From: an uncultured Bacteroidaceae bacterium
Lineage (GTDB): Bacteria; Bacteroidota; Bacteroidia; Bacteroidales; Bacteroidaceae
Assembly (NCBI GenBank): GCA_944320785.1
Contig: CALUIR010000012.1
Coordinates: 1 to 64,000, forward strand
Length of the DNA stretch: 64,000 bases
Reading direction: 5' to 3'
Shown: positions 33,305 through 43,534 of the stretch, piece after piece
Position numbering within the stretch: the first letter of the stretch is position 1
Layout: every line of letters begins with the position of its first letter
Notes under the pieces: generated by a model
What the model was told of the DNA's origin: nothing
The model's database searches: none
The model's input: the letters and a program-made list of their open reading frames with translations, nothing else
Made by a program: the position numbers and the translations under genes

Positions 33305-35896
33305 CTATTTAAGTGTTATGCTCAATCGGTTCGCATCAGGCGTATCCGAAGAATTGCCATACATAATCTCATATTGCCCCGGAAGCGTACGCATCGTATT
33401 GGTCTCCGTATCGAAGAATTCAAACGATTCCTTCGTCAGTTCAAACGATACCGTCCGGCTTTCGCCCGGATTCAATTCCACCCGGCGGAAAGCACGCAAG
33501 CTCTTGGCAGGGCCATCCGTGTCATCCACTTTGCGGATATATACCTGCACAACCTCTGCACCACGGCAATCGCCTGTATTCTCCACCTTGACCTTAAAAG
33601 AAACGTCTTTGCCAACAGGGACAGAACGCCGGCTCAGCTTCCCGTCCGAAATGTCGAACGTCGTATAGCTCAAGCCGTACCCAAACGGGAACAAAGGCTT
33701 CTCGGTCATGAAACGATAAGTCCGCCCTTTCATCGTGTAATCTTCAAAATCAGGAAGCTGCTCTGTATCTTTATAGAACGTCACGGGCAATTTCCCGCCC
33801 GGATTGTAATCACCGAACAAAACATCCGCTACAGCCAAGCCTCCGGCTTGTCCAGGATACCAAGCTTGCAGGATGGCATCACAGGACTGTGTTTCTGGTG
33901 CCAACGCCATCGCAGAACCGGAACAATTCACAAAAACGACCTTTTTCCCGGCTGCCTTCAAGGCTTTCAATATATCACGTTGCACTTGCGGCAACTCAAT
34001 GGTTGTCCTGTCACCGCCAGAGAAGCCTTCACATTGGACGTAATACTTATCCTCGCCTTCCAGTTCCGGCGATATGCCTCCTACAAAAATCACCGTTTCA
34101 GCATCTTTTACCCGATCCACGACTTCTTCAGGAGGTATCTGGCGATACTTGCCCAAATCAAAACGCAACAATGCCTCTGCGCCGGCCTGCATGTATTCTA
34201 TCCGTATTTCATACGATTTGCCTGCTGTTGCGTCCAAAAGATACTCCCGTGTGCCTGCGGCATGTTCCCCCCAATAGTCAATCACCTTTTCATCATTCAC
34301 ATACACCCTGTAACCGTCATCACCTTCAATAACCAACGTGTATTCCCCGCTTTCCTGCGGAACAAAAGTCCCTTTCAGCACAGCCGTGAAATTATACAAC
34401 CCGACCCCAGTCGTAAATACGGTATATCCGCCATTGCTCAAGCTGACAGGCGATGTGTATTGCTGAATGGCAGCAACCTCGCCTTTCATTTCCATATTGT
34501 TCCAATACGTCATGTTCAATCCAGTCTGCCCGCCATAAGAGATTTCATCATAATAAGAATCAAACACACGGTTCTCCAATAATTCACATCCTTTCTCGTA
34601 AGGAACATTGCCGACCTTGTCGCGAATCCCTTCCAATATGGTATAAGTATGGGAAGGAGTTCCCCGGTAATTTCCCCATTGCATGACTGAATCAATGGCA
34701 TTAGGCCCCATCACCGCTATTCCTCCTGAAGACTTATCCAAAGGAAGTATGCCATTATTCTGCAACAACACCATCGACTTGCGTGCCATATCCAATGCTA
34801 TTTGCTTATGCGTTGCGCAATCCACTGTATCGATGCTGATCCTGCTCCAAGGAACAATAGAATCCGGGTCCATTTCCCCCAATGCGAAACGCGCTTCCAA
34901 CAGCCGGAACAAACTCTCATCTATTCTTTCTTCTGTAATCAATCCTTCCTTCACGGCTTTCTCCAAATGAGCATACTCCACGCCGCATTCCAAGTCCGTA
35001 CCATTCATCACAGCCGAAGCACTGGCACTTGCCGCATCCGGGTGAGTCTCATGACGCCCTTGATAAAAGAAATCACTAATGGCACCACAGTCACTGACCA
35101 CCAGATATTTATATCCCCATTCATCACGCAATATCTGTGTCAACAAACGATTACTGCCACAACAGGGTTCTCCCTCAAAACGGTGATAAGCACACATTAC
35201 TTCTTTCACCCCTGCTTCTTGAACCAAAGCCTTGAAAGCAGGCAAATAGGTTTCCCACAAATCACGAGCCGGAAGATTTTCCACATCAAAATAATGACGT
35301 TTAGCTTCCGGGCCACTATGCACAGCATAATGTTTAGCACAAGCATGTGTCTTATCGTACTTTGCATCATCCGGCCCCTGCATGCCTTTCACCACGGCTA
35401 CCCCCATACGGGAAGTCAAATAAGGGTCTTCGCCAAATGTCTCTTGCCCGCGTCCCCAACGAGGGTCACGAAAGATGTTCACGTTAGGATTCCAAAATGT
35501 CAATCCCTCATTTCCTCTTCCATAACGGCCATGCAAGTGAGCTTCATGATATTTTGCACGTCCCTCATCGCTGACCATCGTGTAAACATCCTCCAACAAG
35601 GCATCATCAAAAGCAGAAGCCATGCCCATCGTAATAGGAAGGACTGTAGCCAATCCATTACGGGCAACGCCATGCAAAGCTTCACTCCACCAATTATAAG
35701 GCTTTATCCCCAACCGGTCTATTCCCGGTGATTGGTTCTGCATTAAAGACACTTTCTCCGTCAAAGTCAACCGTCCTAACAAATCTTCGGCTCTTTCTGC
35801 GGGAGAAAGTTCCGGATTGCGGAATGGCTCGTCCTGCGCCCATCCATTCACCAACGACAGGCATGCCAAAATAGAAAATAAGCAAAAACGTTTCAT
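33305..35896 (-). CDS. Glycoside hydrolase family 3 with PA14 insert
   Basis: 863 residues. Signal peptide (1-20), then the GH3 TIM barrel (WWSEALHGVARNG; DPRWGRGQETFGEDPYL; HACAKHYAVHSGPE) with the nucleophile Asp in LVVSDCGAISDFF (about 270). In the second domain a PA14 module is inserted (about 500-570; YTLVIEGDDGYRVYVNDEKVIDYWGE). A fibronectin-III-like end follows. The barrel resembles beta-xylosidase-type GH3 proteins, but specificity (xylose, glucose or arabinose) cannot be read from sequence. It follows the GH92 gene by 18 nt in the PUL. Confidence 0.92.
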   Translation of the reverse strand: MKRFCLFSILACLSLVNGWAQDEPFRNPELSPAERAEDLLGRLTLTEKVSLMQNQSPGIDRLGIKPYNWWSEALHGVARNGLATVLPITMGMASAFDDALLEDVYTMVSDEGRAKYHEAHLHGRYGRGNEGLTFWNPNVNIFRDPRWGRGQETFGEDPYLTSRMGVAVVKGMQGPDDAKYDKTHACAKHYAVHSGPEAKRHYFDVENLPARDLWETYLPAFKALVQEAGVKEVMCAYHRFEGEPCCGSNRLLTQILRDEWGYKYLVVSDCGAISDFFYQGRHETHPDAASASASAVMNGTDLECGVEYAHLEKAVKEGLITEERIDESLFRLLEARFALGEMDPDSIVPWSRISIDTVDCATHKQIALDMARKSMVLLQNNGILPLDKSSGGIAVMGPNAIDSVMQWGNYRGTPSHTYTILEGIRDKVGNVPYEKGCELLENRVFDSYYDEISYGGQTGLNMTYWNNMEMKGEVAAIQQYTSPVSLSNGGYTVFTTGVGLYNFTAVLKGTFVPQESGEYTLVIEGDDGYRVYVNDEKVIDYWGEHAAGTREYLLDATAGKSYEIRIEYMQAGAEALLRFDLGKYRQIPPEEVVDRVKDAETVIFVGGISPELEGEDKYYVQCEGFSGGDRTTIELPQVQRDILKALKAAGKKVVFVNCSGSAMALAPETQSCDAILQAWYPGQAGGLAVADVLFGDYNPGGKLPVTFYKDTEQLPDFEDYTMKGRTYRFMTEKPLFPFGYGLSYTTFDISDGKLSRRSVPVGKDVSFKVKVENTGDCRGAEVVQVYIRKVDDTDGPAKSLRAFRRVELNPGESRTVSFELTKESFEFFDTETNTMRTLPGQYEIMYGNSSDTPDANRLSITLK

Positions 35897-35914
35897 TTCA
35901 TTGTATTTAAGAGG

Positions 35915-38152
35915 TTAAAATTCACAAGGTTGATTGCCCATCACAAAGCGCAAACCGCCTCCTTTCATCAAATCAAAATAATCAAGGAAAGGTTCCGCCA
36001 ATTTCTGCCCATTCCAATAAACAGCCTGCACATACTTGTTCTCCTCTGACAGGTTCTCTGCCTTAATGGACAGTATCTCGCCATTCCCTAAACGGACTTC
36101 AAGCTCCGGATATTGTGCTGCTCCAATAGCAAATTTATTACTGCCGGGGGTCACGGGATAAAAACCCATCACCGAGAACAGATACCAAGCTGACATTTGC
36201 CCGCAATCATCATTCCCATTCACACCGTCAGGGGTATTCCGGTAATTTAGGCGCACATGCTTACGAACCAATTCCTGAGTCTTCCACGGCTCATCGCAAT
36301 AGTCATACAAATAAATGTAATGATGCCCCGGTTCGTTGTCATGACGGTAATGACCTTCATCAAAGTTCCTGTCCAGCATGTTAGAGAACTTATCCTTTCC
36401 ACCCATCAAGTCAATCATGCCCGGAATATCCTGAAGGACACAAAACAGATACGTCCATTTGGAACCTTCCGTCAAACCATGCCTTGAATTGTCATCCAAC
36501 AGGACCCACGAGCCATCATAATTGCGGGGAAGGAAAAAGCCTTCTTCGCTATTATACAAGTTACGGTAATTCTGGCTAAAGGACATCAGGCGCTTATAAT
36601 CATCTTCCTTCCCCATTTCCTTTGCCATTTGAGCCACACACCAATCATCATACGCATATTCCAAAGTCCTTGAGACTGATTCGGCAGTAAAATCATCTGC
36701 CACATAACCCAAGGAATGATAAAAACTGGCTCCCGCGCGACCTTCATAAGAAGTCCAATAATCACGGTCACCATACCGCCTCTTGGTGTCACAATCAGGA
36801 GGAGTCATCGCATCTTTCCGTATGGCCTCATAAGCCAGATTCACGTCATAGCCCCTAATGCCTTTCATAAAAGCATCCACAATGACCGCGTCTGCATGAG
36901 TCGCTATCATTATGTTGGTATAAGAAGGATTGGGCCACATAGGCAACCAACCACCTTCTTCATACATTTGCAGCAAAGAAGTAATCCAATCATTGGTCAA
37001 TTGCGGTTCCAAAAAAGTCATCAAAGGATGAAATGCCCTGAATGTATCCCACAATGAAAAATCTGTATAGGAAATGCCTTCATGAATCCGGTCATCAAAG
37101 GCACTATAATATTTGCCATATTCAGAAAATTCACGTGGGAACAAATAAGAATGATAAAGAGCCGTGTAAAAAATGCACGCCTCATCTTCTGTCACTCCTT
37201 TCAACCGGAATCTGGACAATTTATCCTCCCATGCTTGTTTAGTGCTTTCAGATAGCTTCTCAAAATTCCATTGGGGAACTTCACGTTCCAGATTTGAACG
37301 AGCTTGTTCTATGCTGATGAAGGAAGTCGCAAGCTGCACATTGATTTGCGACTCTTTCCCATCAAAATCCACATAAGCTCCCATGCGGGTTCCCTGCAAC
37401 TCTGCTACTCCCGGATACAGCAACGTATCATTCCAACATCCAAACTCTTTTATTGGCTTGTCAAAACGTATCACAAAATATCCTTTAAAATTAGGGAGTT
37501 CCGGACCTAATTGGAAAGATTGCCGATCTGGGTTGTAGCCCACAATCTCGTTATTTGCAACATCTATCTTTACCCAACCTTTCATTGTCTTCAGGCGTTG
37601 TTCAAAATGATTGCACCAATCCTCTAAAGCCGGATTCAAATTAATGCCATGAATAATCAAACGCGGGGTCTGCTTTTTAGGATAATGAAATCTCAATAAA
37701 GCGCAACGGCTTGAAGCAGTCATCTCTGCACGAATTTTTTGCCCGTTTTCTTCATCCCACAAATCCACAGAATAATAATGCGGAGAAGCGGATTCTCCTT
37801 CATGGGAAAAAAGCATCCTACGTTCTTCCGGCAACACTCTAACACGCCTGCCGATTTGTGGCATTATGGACACATAACCATAATCCCCCATCCAAATAGT
37901 CGGTTTGTGGGAAGCCAGAAAACCTTCCAAATATTCATCATCATAAACATAAGGCATATTTCCCATCTTCCCCTCTCGCGTTTGCGGCACAAAATTCGTC
38001 ATGCCAAATGGCGTCCCTATATAAGGAACTGTCCCTCCCTCCCCTTTTATCGCCGTGCCTATAAAAGGGTTCACATAATCCACAACATTTTTCCCATTTG
38101 CGGGACATCCCCACAAATACAAAAAGAGGACAAAACATATTACATTTTTCAT
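35915..38152 (-). CDS. Glycoside hydrolase family 92 (alpha-mannosidase), lipoprotein
   Basis: 745 residues from ATG (a GTG at 38161 is possible). A lipobox-like signal (FVLFLYLWGC) suggests outer-membrane anchoring. GH92 features: NVVDYVNPFIGT start, GFLASHKPTIWMGDYG, and the catalytic-acid motif RHDNEPGHHYIYLYDY (Glu at about 606). GNDDCGQMSAWYLFSVMGFYPVTPG (about 646) stands in place of the common GDEDNGSM, changing residues near the catalytic base/Ca site. GH92 enzymes are Ca-dependent exo-alpha-mannosidases. Follows the GH2 gene by 16 nt. Confidence 0.92.
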   Translation of the reverse strand: MKNVICFVLFLYLWGCPANGKNVVDYVNPFIGTAIKGEGGTVPYIGTPFGMTNFVPQTREGKMGNMPYVYDDEYLEGFLASHKPTIWMGDYGYVSIMPQIGRRVRVLPEERRMLFSHEGESASPHYYSVDLWDEENGQKIRAEMTASSRCALLRFHYPKKQTPRLIIHGINLNPALEDWCNHFEQRLKTMKGWVKIDVANNEIVGYNPDRQSFQLGPELPNFKGYFVIRFDKPIKEFGCWNDTLLYPGVAELQGTRMGAYVDFDGKESQINVQLATSFISIEQARSNLEREVPQWNFEKLSESTKQAWEDKLSRFRLKGVTEDEACIFYTALYHSYLFPREFSEYGKYYSAFDDRIHEGISYTDFSLWDTFRAFHPLMTFLEPQLTNDWITSLLQMYEEGGWLPMWPNPSYTNIMIATHADAVIVDAFMKGIRGYDVNLAYEAIRKDAMTPPDCDTKRRYGDRDYWTSYEGRAGASFYHSLGYVADDFTAESVSRTLEYAYDDWCVAQMAKEMGKEDDYKRLMSFSQNYRNLYNSEEGFFLPRNYDGSWVLLDDNSRHGLTEGSKWTYLFCVLQDIPGMIDLMGGKDKFSNMLDRNFDEGHYRHDNEPGHHYIYLYDYCDEPWKTQELVRKHVRLNYRNTPDGVNGNDDCGQMSAWYLFSVMGFYPVTPGSNKFAIGAAQYPELEVRLGNGEILSIKAENLSEENKYVQAVYWNGQKLAEPFLDYFDLMKGGGLRFVMGNQPCEF

Positions 38153-38168
38153 GCCATTCACCTTTCAT

Positions 38169-40193
38169 TCAATCCACATAAACAAACCACTTGCACTGAT
38201 CAACACACAGAAGTCCCCCTTTGCCGTCAAAACCTTTCACTTCTATCAAATTTTCCCCCTCTTTTAAGTTGATTCCTTGCCATACACATATGTTATTCAT
38301 CCGTGAATACGACGTTTTGCATATCTGTCCATTCACATGCAGTTCTACATCTTCGCAATTTGAATATACTTTAACTGAGGTGACATCAACCGTCCTCACG
38401 ACATCCCGACGACTCGTGATATACGCCATGGGCTCCTCATTCCACAACGACTTATAAAAATAATAAGCATCTTTCTTAATCTTTCTGTCATAAGTCACCA
38501 AACCTTTGTCATTCATGCCTGGCGTATTCCCTTCATTTCTTCCACCGCTTGCAAAATCAAACATATTCCAGACAAAAGAGCCCCAAACAAAATCAGCATC
38601 CTTAATTGCCTGGTAGTTCTGTTCATGGACAATAGATTGCCATTCCTCAGGATGGAACATCCCATCCACATTAGGGGTCTTGCGCCCTGTTTGCCAATGA
38701 TGCCAAACATTCGCACCGGCCCCGTATTCACTCACGGCTATCCCTTTATTGCCGACCAAACCATTCCAACGTTCCAACGTAGATGCCATTGCCGAAGGTT
38801 CTGCCCAATACCAGCCCGGATAAGTGTTAAAAGCCATAATGTCTGTAACCGTATTCTCCGGCCTTTTCTCTATATTCGCAGCAGCCACCGTCAAACGGGT
38901 GGGATCCTCTTTATGAGCCACTTCATTCAGTGAAGCCACAAGTTCTTTCACCTCCCCTTTGCATAACTCATTAAACAGGCTCCAACAGAAAATCGACGGG
39001 TGATTATAATTCTGCCGAATCAATTCAACCAATTCATTCGTCACATTTTCTGCAAATTCAGGTGAAGGGTCTGTATGGCCTATCAAAGGAATCTCAGCCC
39101 AAACAAGCATTCCCTCCTTATCGCATAGAGAATAAAAATAGCTGGAATGAGGATAATGAGCCAAACGAATCCCGTTAACCCCCATCTCCTTAATGATTTC
39201 CATATCTTGCCGATGATCTGCTTCTGATATAGCCCATCCTTTATCCATGCGATCTTGATGCCTGTTCACTCCTCTTATCTTATAGGACTTGCCATTTAAC
39301 TGAAAGCCTTTTCCCGGATCCACTGAAAAATACCTTAAACCTATTTGTTGCGACAAAGAATCCACAACTTCATCTCCTTTCAACAATTCTACAAGAACCC
39401 TATACATATAAGGGGATTTGCAGCCATCCCACAAATAAGGGGATTTTACATTCAGATTGGTAACGAAATCCATCATTGTGTCCTTTTTCATGGATTGTTG
39501 AACCATGTCTTGATCTACCAGATTCCCTTCTCTATCAAAAATTGTAGTCCGAACTGATACGTCCTTCAGCGATTTCCATTTATTGTCAATCTTTGAGACA
39601 ATGGACAAATGAGACGAACCTGAAGTCGTTTCCTGCTGCACATAAATTCCAGAGGAAGCATGGTCTAAAGGCGTAATACACAATTGAGGCAACAACAATA
39701 AAGAAACCGGCCTATAAATACCCCCAAAGACCGTGAAATCCCCAGACAATGGAGCCATAGGCAAATCTTTCGCGTTAGAAACCGTCACATCCACCTGGTT
39801 GTTCCCCTCATGCACATAAGGCGTTATCTCAAAGCAAAATGCAGTAAAACCGCCAAAATGGGTTCCCACTACCTGGTTATTAATTTTCACCTCTGCCCAC
39901 AAACTGGCTGCTTCAAAACGCAAGAAGATACGTTGTCTCAACATTTGTTTTGATATATCCAATTGGTACCGATAATGCCCCTTCCCACGAAAATAATCAG
40001 GTGTCGTCCCGTCAGATGCATTCCACGTATGTGGCACTTGGACTTCCTCCCAATGTGAATCTGGTTGCCCTAACCTGAAGTCCCATTTCCCATCCAATAA
40101 ATAACTTCTCCGCATCTGAGCATCTACCGTGCTTGCAATACCCAATATTCCGATAAACAAAATAAGAAAAATTCGTTGAAATCTTGGTTCCAT
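38169..40193 (-). CDS. Glycoside hydrolase family 2
   Basis: 674 residues. Signal peptide (about 1-26). N-terminal sugar-binding domain (LDGKWDFRLGQPDSHWEEVQVPHTWNA), Ig domain, then the TIM barrel with acid/base Glu in FCWSLFNELCKGE (about 408) and nucleophile Glu in GIAVSEYGAGANV (about 486). The RGVNRHQDRMDKGWAISEADH motif is typical of beta-galactosidases. The activity is probably beta-galactosidase; beta-glucuronidase or mannosidase is possible. It heads the last transcription block: a terminator lies 65 nt upstream, and a TAAATTTG box sits 4 nt before the ATG. Confidence 0.9.
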   Translation of the reverse strand: MEPRFQRIFLILFIGILGIASTVDAQMRRSYLLDGKWDFRLGQPDSHWEEVQVPHTWNASDGTTPDYFRGKGHYRYQLDISKQMLRQRIFLRFEAASLWAEVKINNQVVGTHFGGFTAFCFEITPYVHEGNNQVDVTVSNAKDLPMAPLSGDFTVFGGIYRPVSLLLLPQLCITPLDHASSGIYVQQETTSGSSHLSIVSKIDNKWKSLKDVSVRTTIFDREGNLVDQDMVQQSMKKDTMMDFVTNLNVKSPYLWDGCKSPYMYRVLVELLKGDEVVDSLSQQIGLRYFSVDPGKGFQLNGKSYKIRGVNRHQDRMDKGWAISEADHRQDMEIIKEMGVNGIRLAHYPHSSYFYSLCDKEGMLVWAEIPLIGHTDPSPEFAENVTNELVELIRQNYNHPSIFCWSLFNELCKGEVKELVASLNEVAHKEDPTRLTVAAANIEKRPENTVTDIMAFNTYPGWYWAEPSAMASTLERWNGLVGNKGIAVSEYGAGANVWHHWQTGRKTPNVDGMFHPEEWQSIVHEQNYQAIKDADFVWGSFVWNMFDFASGGRNEGNTPGMNDKGLVTYDRKIKKDAYYFYKSLWNEEPMAYITSRRDVVRTVDVTSVKVYSNCEDVELHVNGQICKTSYSRMNNICVWQGINLKEGENLIEVKGFDGKGGLLCVDQCKWFVYVD

Positions 40194-40253
40194 AATACAA
40201 ATTTATATGCAGTTAAATCTAATTAATTAATCATTTACACACAACCAATCATA

Positions 40254-40297
40254 AAAGACCTTCCACGCTTTACACACTGCATAAAGCGGGAAGGTCC
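40254..40297 (-). terminator. Intrinsic terminator downstream of GH36, inside the PUL
   Basis: GACCTTCC-A-CGCTTT (40258-40272) pairs with AAAGCG-G-GAAGGTC (40283-40297), interrupted by one mismatch. On the minus strand the stem is followed by TTTTAT. It lies 45 nt after the GH36 stop. Confidence 0.75.
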
Positions 40298-40342
40298 AGA
40301 GGTTATAGATATTTATTAAAGGTGGCCACTTCTTCCTTTTCT

Positions 40343-42493
40343 TTACAATGCAGTCACTTTTACAATACGGCTAAAGAGTTCCTGTGATGAAAACAGATGT
40401 AACCCAACAGTCATCAAATAATTCCCCGAAAACACTTTCCCGTTTTCTGAAAGAGAAGAACTAGCTCCCTTCATTAAACAGATTTCTTCCACTTCATATA
40501 ATCCATTGGGGTCCAATCCATCCAAACGCACCGGCAACAATCGCTCACCATAACGAGGATGGATGTCAAAAGAAAACACCACTGCTTCCTTCTTCGACTT
40601 GCTTACGTACATGGAAGAAGTATGCGGCCCGGTATAGGGCGACACCAATCGATACAGGTCGCCATCCAATATAACAGACTTCATTTCATTATACTGACGG
40701 ACCGCTTGGACACAGTATTCACGCTCTTCCTCTGACAATTCGTGCAAATTGATGTCAAATCCTAATTTACCCATCATAGCCACATCCGTACGAAACTTGA
40801 TACTTGCCTTCTTATTCCAAGAAGTCACATGGGCGCAAAGCACTTTGCTCGGAAAAATCTGTGAATACCCCCACTGAATAAACAAACGTTCTATCGGATC
40901 TGTATTATCGCTAGGCCAAAATTCCGTATAATAACGCAACGCTTCATAGTCTGTACGTCCACCACCGCCCGCACAAAGCATCATCGACAAATCCGGATAC
41001 TTAACGCGGATACGATCTAACACATTATAATATCCCCGCACATAATCAATATAAAGATGTGTCTGCCTATCTCCCAAATACATTGAATAAATATTAGTGA
41101 TTGGACTATTGCAATCCCATTTGAAATAAGCTATATTTGGATAACGAGCCATCAATCCATCAACAACCCCAAACACATAATCTTGCACTTCAGGATTGGA
41201 CAAATCAAGAACAAGCTGGTTCCTGAAATAATATTCATCCCTATTAGGCAGATGGATCACCCAGTCTTTATGTTTCTCATACAGTTCACTTTTCGGACTC
41301 ACCATTTCCGGTTCTATCCATACGCCAAACTTCACGCCTTGCCTTTTTGCTTCTTCCACCAAACGTTCCAATCCATTTGGCAGCTTCTTGGCATTCTCTT
41401 GCCAGTCGCCCAATCCTTGCGTGTCGCTTTGGCGGGGATATTTATTTCCAAACCAACCATCATCCAATAAAAACATATCAACCCCTAAAGACTTTGCATC
41501 CTTTATCAAAGACAACAATTTATTCTCATCAAAATCAAAATAAGTAGCTTCCCAATTGTTCAACAAAGTCATTCTGGAATCCAGCCCGTCCTTTATCTGA
41601 TGCAAACGCGCCCAATCATGGAAACGACGACTGGCTTCTCCTTTCCCTTCAGTACTATAAGTGAAATAAAAATCAGGCGTACGAAACACTTCTCCGCTCG
41701 GCAACAAATATTGGGATGCGTAAGGGTTTATTCCGCTGATAACCCGCAAACGATTCAAATGATCCACTTCAAAAGTAAACCTGAAATTGCCTGTCCAACC
41801 CAATGTGCCAACCAAAACTTCTCCTGTATTTTCTGTTGATGGAAAATCAAACGACAATTGGAAAAAAGGAGAGGCAAACATATTGGCACGCGCCCCCAAC
41901 TTAGAATCCACTTCTTTCTTGCCAAAAGTTAACAACGTTTCCGACATATTGGCTTCATGCGCCCAATCACCCGTAAATTCCGTCAGATAATACTTCTCTT
42001 TAGAGAAGTGCAACATAGAAGAAGCATATTTCTCAAGGACAATAGGATGTTCCTCATGATGAAGAATCTCCGTAAATTCTTTAATAATGTCATTCTCAAA
42101 ATAGGCGACAAAGTGAATTTTCACTTCAATAGGATACTGCTCGTCTTTCAAACTAATGACTGTTTCCGTCACCCCCTCTTCAAGCGGATTGACTTCATGG
42201 GAAACATATTTCAACAAAGTAGAAGGATTCCCGTCATTGTGCAGGACATGCAAAGCCGGTTCATAATAGTCCTCCATTCCATGTGTCAGATAACATTCTG
42301 CACCCTGAGGCAAACAGAAAAAATCGGCCTCATTGGTCAACCGTTTCCCCAAATACGCCTGATAAAAGCGTCCGTCAGTACCCACCCGATAAACAAGACT
42401 TATATCCTTAGTCGCAATTGACACAACATTTTCAGCACTCAACCGAACAAAAGATGTCAGCAAACTTAATAATAAAATGATCCTTAACCTCAT
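40343..42493 (-). CDS. Alpha-galactosidase, glycoside hydrolase family 36
   Basis: 716 residues from MRLRIILLLSLL (signal peptide); the frame is open to 42547. GH36 layout: N-terminal beta-sandwich, TIM barrel with LLNNWEATYFDFDENKLL, FLLDDGWFG, the nucleophile in YFKWDCNSPI (about 457) and the acid/base in EFWPSDNTDPIERL (about 530), and a C-terminal beta domain. These are the full catalytic residues of microbial GH36 alpha-galactosidases, which remove terminal alpha-galactose. A TAAATTTG box lies 6 nt before the ATG. The gene is notably AT-rich. Confidence 0.93.
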   Translation of the reverse strand: MRLRIILLLSLLTSFVRLSAENVVSIATKDISLVYRVGTDGRFYQAYLGKRLTNEADFFCLPQGAECYLTHGMEDYYEPALHVLHNDGNPSTLLKYVSHEVNPLEEGVTETVISLKDEQYPIEVKIHFVAYFENDIIKEFTEILHHEEHPIVLEKYASSMLHFSKEKYYLTEFTGDWAHEANMSETLLTFGKKEVDSKLGARANMFASPFFQLSFDFPSTENTGEVLVGTLGWTGNFRFTFEVDHLNRLRVISGINPYASQYLLPSGEVFRTPDFYFTYSTEGKGEASRRFHDWARLHQIKDGLDSRMTLLNNWEATYFDFDENKLLSLIKDAKSLGVDMFLLDDGWFGNKYPRQSDTQGLGDWQENAKKLPNGLERLVEEAKRQGVKFGVWIEPEMVSPKSELYEKHKDWVIHLPNRDEYYFRNQLVLDLSNPEVQDYVFGVVDGLMARYPNIAYFKWDCNSPITNIYSMYLGDRQTHLYIDYVRGYYNVLDRIRVKYPDLSMMLCAGGGGRTDYEALRYYTEFWPSDNTDPIERLFIQWGYSQIFPSKVLCAHVTSWNKKASIKFRTDVAMMGKLGFDINLHELSEEEREYCVQAVRQYNEMKSVILDGDLYRLVSPYTGPHTSSMYVSKSKKEAVVFSFDIHPRYGERLLPVRLDGLDPNGLYEVEEICLMKGASSSLSENGKVFSGNYLMTVGLHLFSSQELFSRIVKVTAL

Positions 42494-42703
42494 AAATTCC
42501 AAATTTAGCACTTTCCAATATAAAAAACATTTGTCCATTAAAAACAAAACACATTCCGAAACCCAAAAGCCTCCACATGTACGTATAATAAAGTCTTTTT
42601 CATAAATTGCCTATTTGCCCGACTTGCATCGGCAACAACACATACTACATCAGAAGAAAATGCGATCAGTCTGAACTATCAATGCCAATTTCACCTTATG
42701 TCG

Positions 42704-43534
42704 TTACAATCTGCCAAGCCAATCCGACAGGCACGCCAAAGCGATGCCCACATACGGATAATTGTCCTTGGCGCCCCAGCCGTGCCAAGCCGAGGGGAAG
42801 GCATGCAGAGTGACTTCCACATGCCGCTCCAACAAAGCCTGATAATAAAGGATAGCGTTCATCGGCGAAACCACACCGTCTGCACTGCTCAACAGAATAA
42901 TGGCGGGAGGGGTGCCGGACGGCACATTCTTCTCGCAACTGTACTGTTCAACCGTCGCGGCAGAAGGGCTGTCGCCCAACAGACGTTGGCGCGATCCGAT
43001 GTCTGTATAAGATTCTTCCATGGTGATTACAGGATACAGCAGTATCTGAAAGTCCGGACAGATGCCCAATTCGGGACGGGTGGCGGCCAGCGCGGCCAAA
43101 TGTCCTCCCGCCGAAAAGCCCATGATGCCGACATTTTCCGGATTGATGTTCCAATCCGACGCATGTGTCCGAACCAGTTCAAACGTCCGCTTTACGTCAT
43201 TGACCGGACGTTCGGCTTTCCCGGCGGGCAACTGATAATGAAGCACGATATAAGCAATGCCCCGCTCATTGAAAAAAGGCGCCCAGTCGTAACCTCCCTG
43301 CCTGAAGACAAGACCGCCGTATCCGCCGCCGGGAAGGGCGACAACTGCTTTTCCCGTGGCAAGCAACGAGTCCGGCAAGAAGCAACGTGCAAACGAGAAT
43401 CTGTTTTCCTCGTCTCCGCCGGACGCAGAGACAGCCCCGTCTTTCAAATCAATGTCAAAAACTCTTTGAGCCTGAAGCCCGACGGCACTCAAAAAACAGC
43501 AGGCAAATAAAAAGACACAAAACAATCTGTTCAT
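42704..43534 (-). CDS. Alpha/beta-hydrolase esterase (acetyl-esterase type)
   Basis: 276 residues. Signal peptide (about 1-22, ending LQAQ). HGGG-like oxyanion motif LPGGGYGGL, nucleophile GFSAGGH (Ser about 160), Asp in SSADGVVSP and His in SAWHGWGAK form the triad of BD-FAE/Axe-type carbohydrate esterases. It probably de-acetylates the same glycan in the periplasm. It overlaps the upstream GH2 gene by 4 nt, and both are much more GC-rich than the genes around them. No gene fills the 210 nt between it and GH36. Confidence 0.87.
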   Translation of the reverse strand: MNRLFCVFLFACCFLSAVGLQAQRVFDIDLKDGAVSASGGDEENRFSFARCFLPDSLLATGKAVVALPGGGYGGLVFRQGGYDWAPFFNERGIAYIVLHYQLPAGKAERPVNDVKRTFELVRTHASDWNINPENVGIMGFSAGGHLAALAATRPELGICPDFQILLYPVITMEESYTDIGSRQRLLGDSPSAATVEQYSCEKNVPSGTPPAIILLSSADGVVSPMNAILYYQALLERHVEVTLHAFPSAWHGWGAKDNYPYVGIALACLSDWLGRL

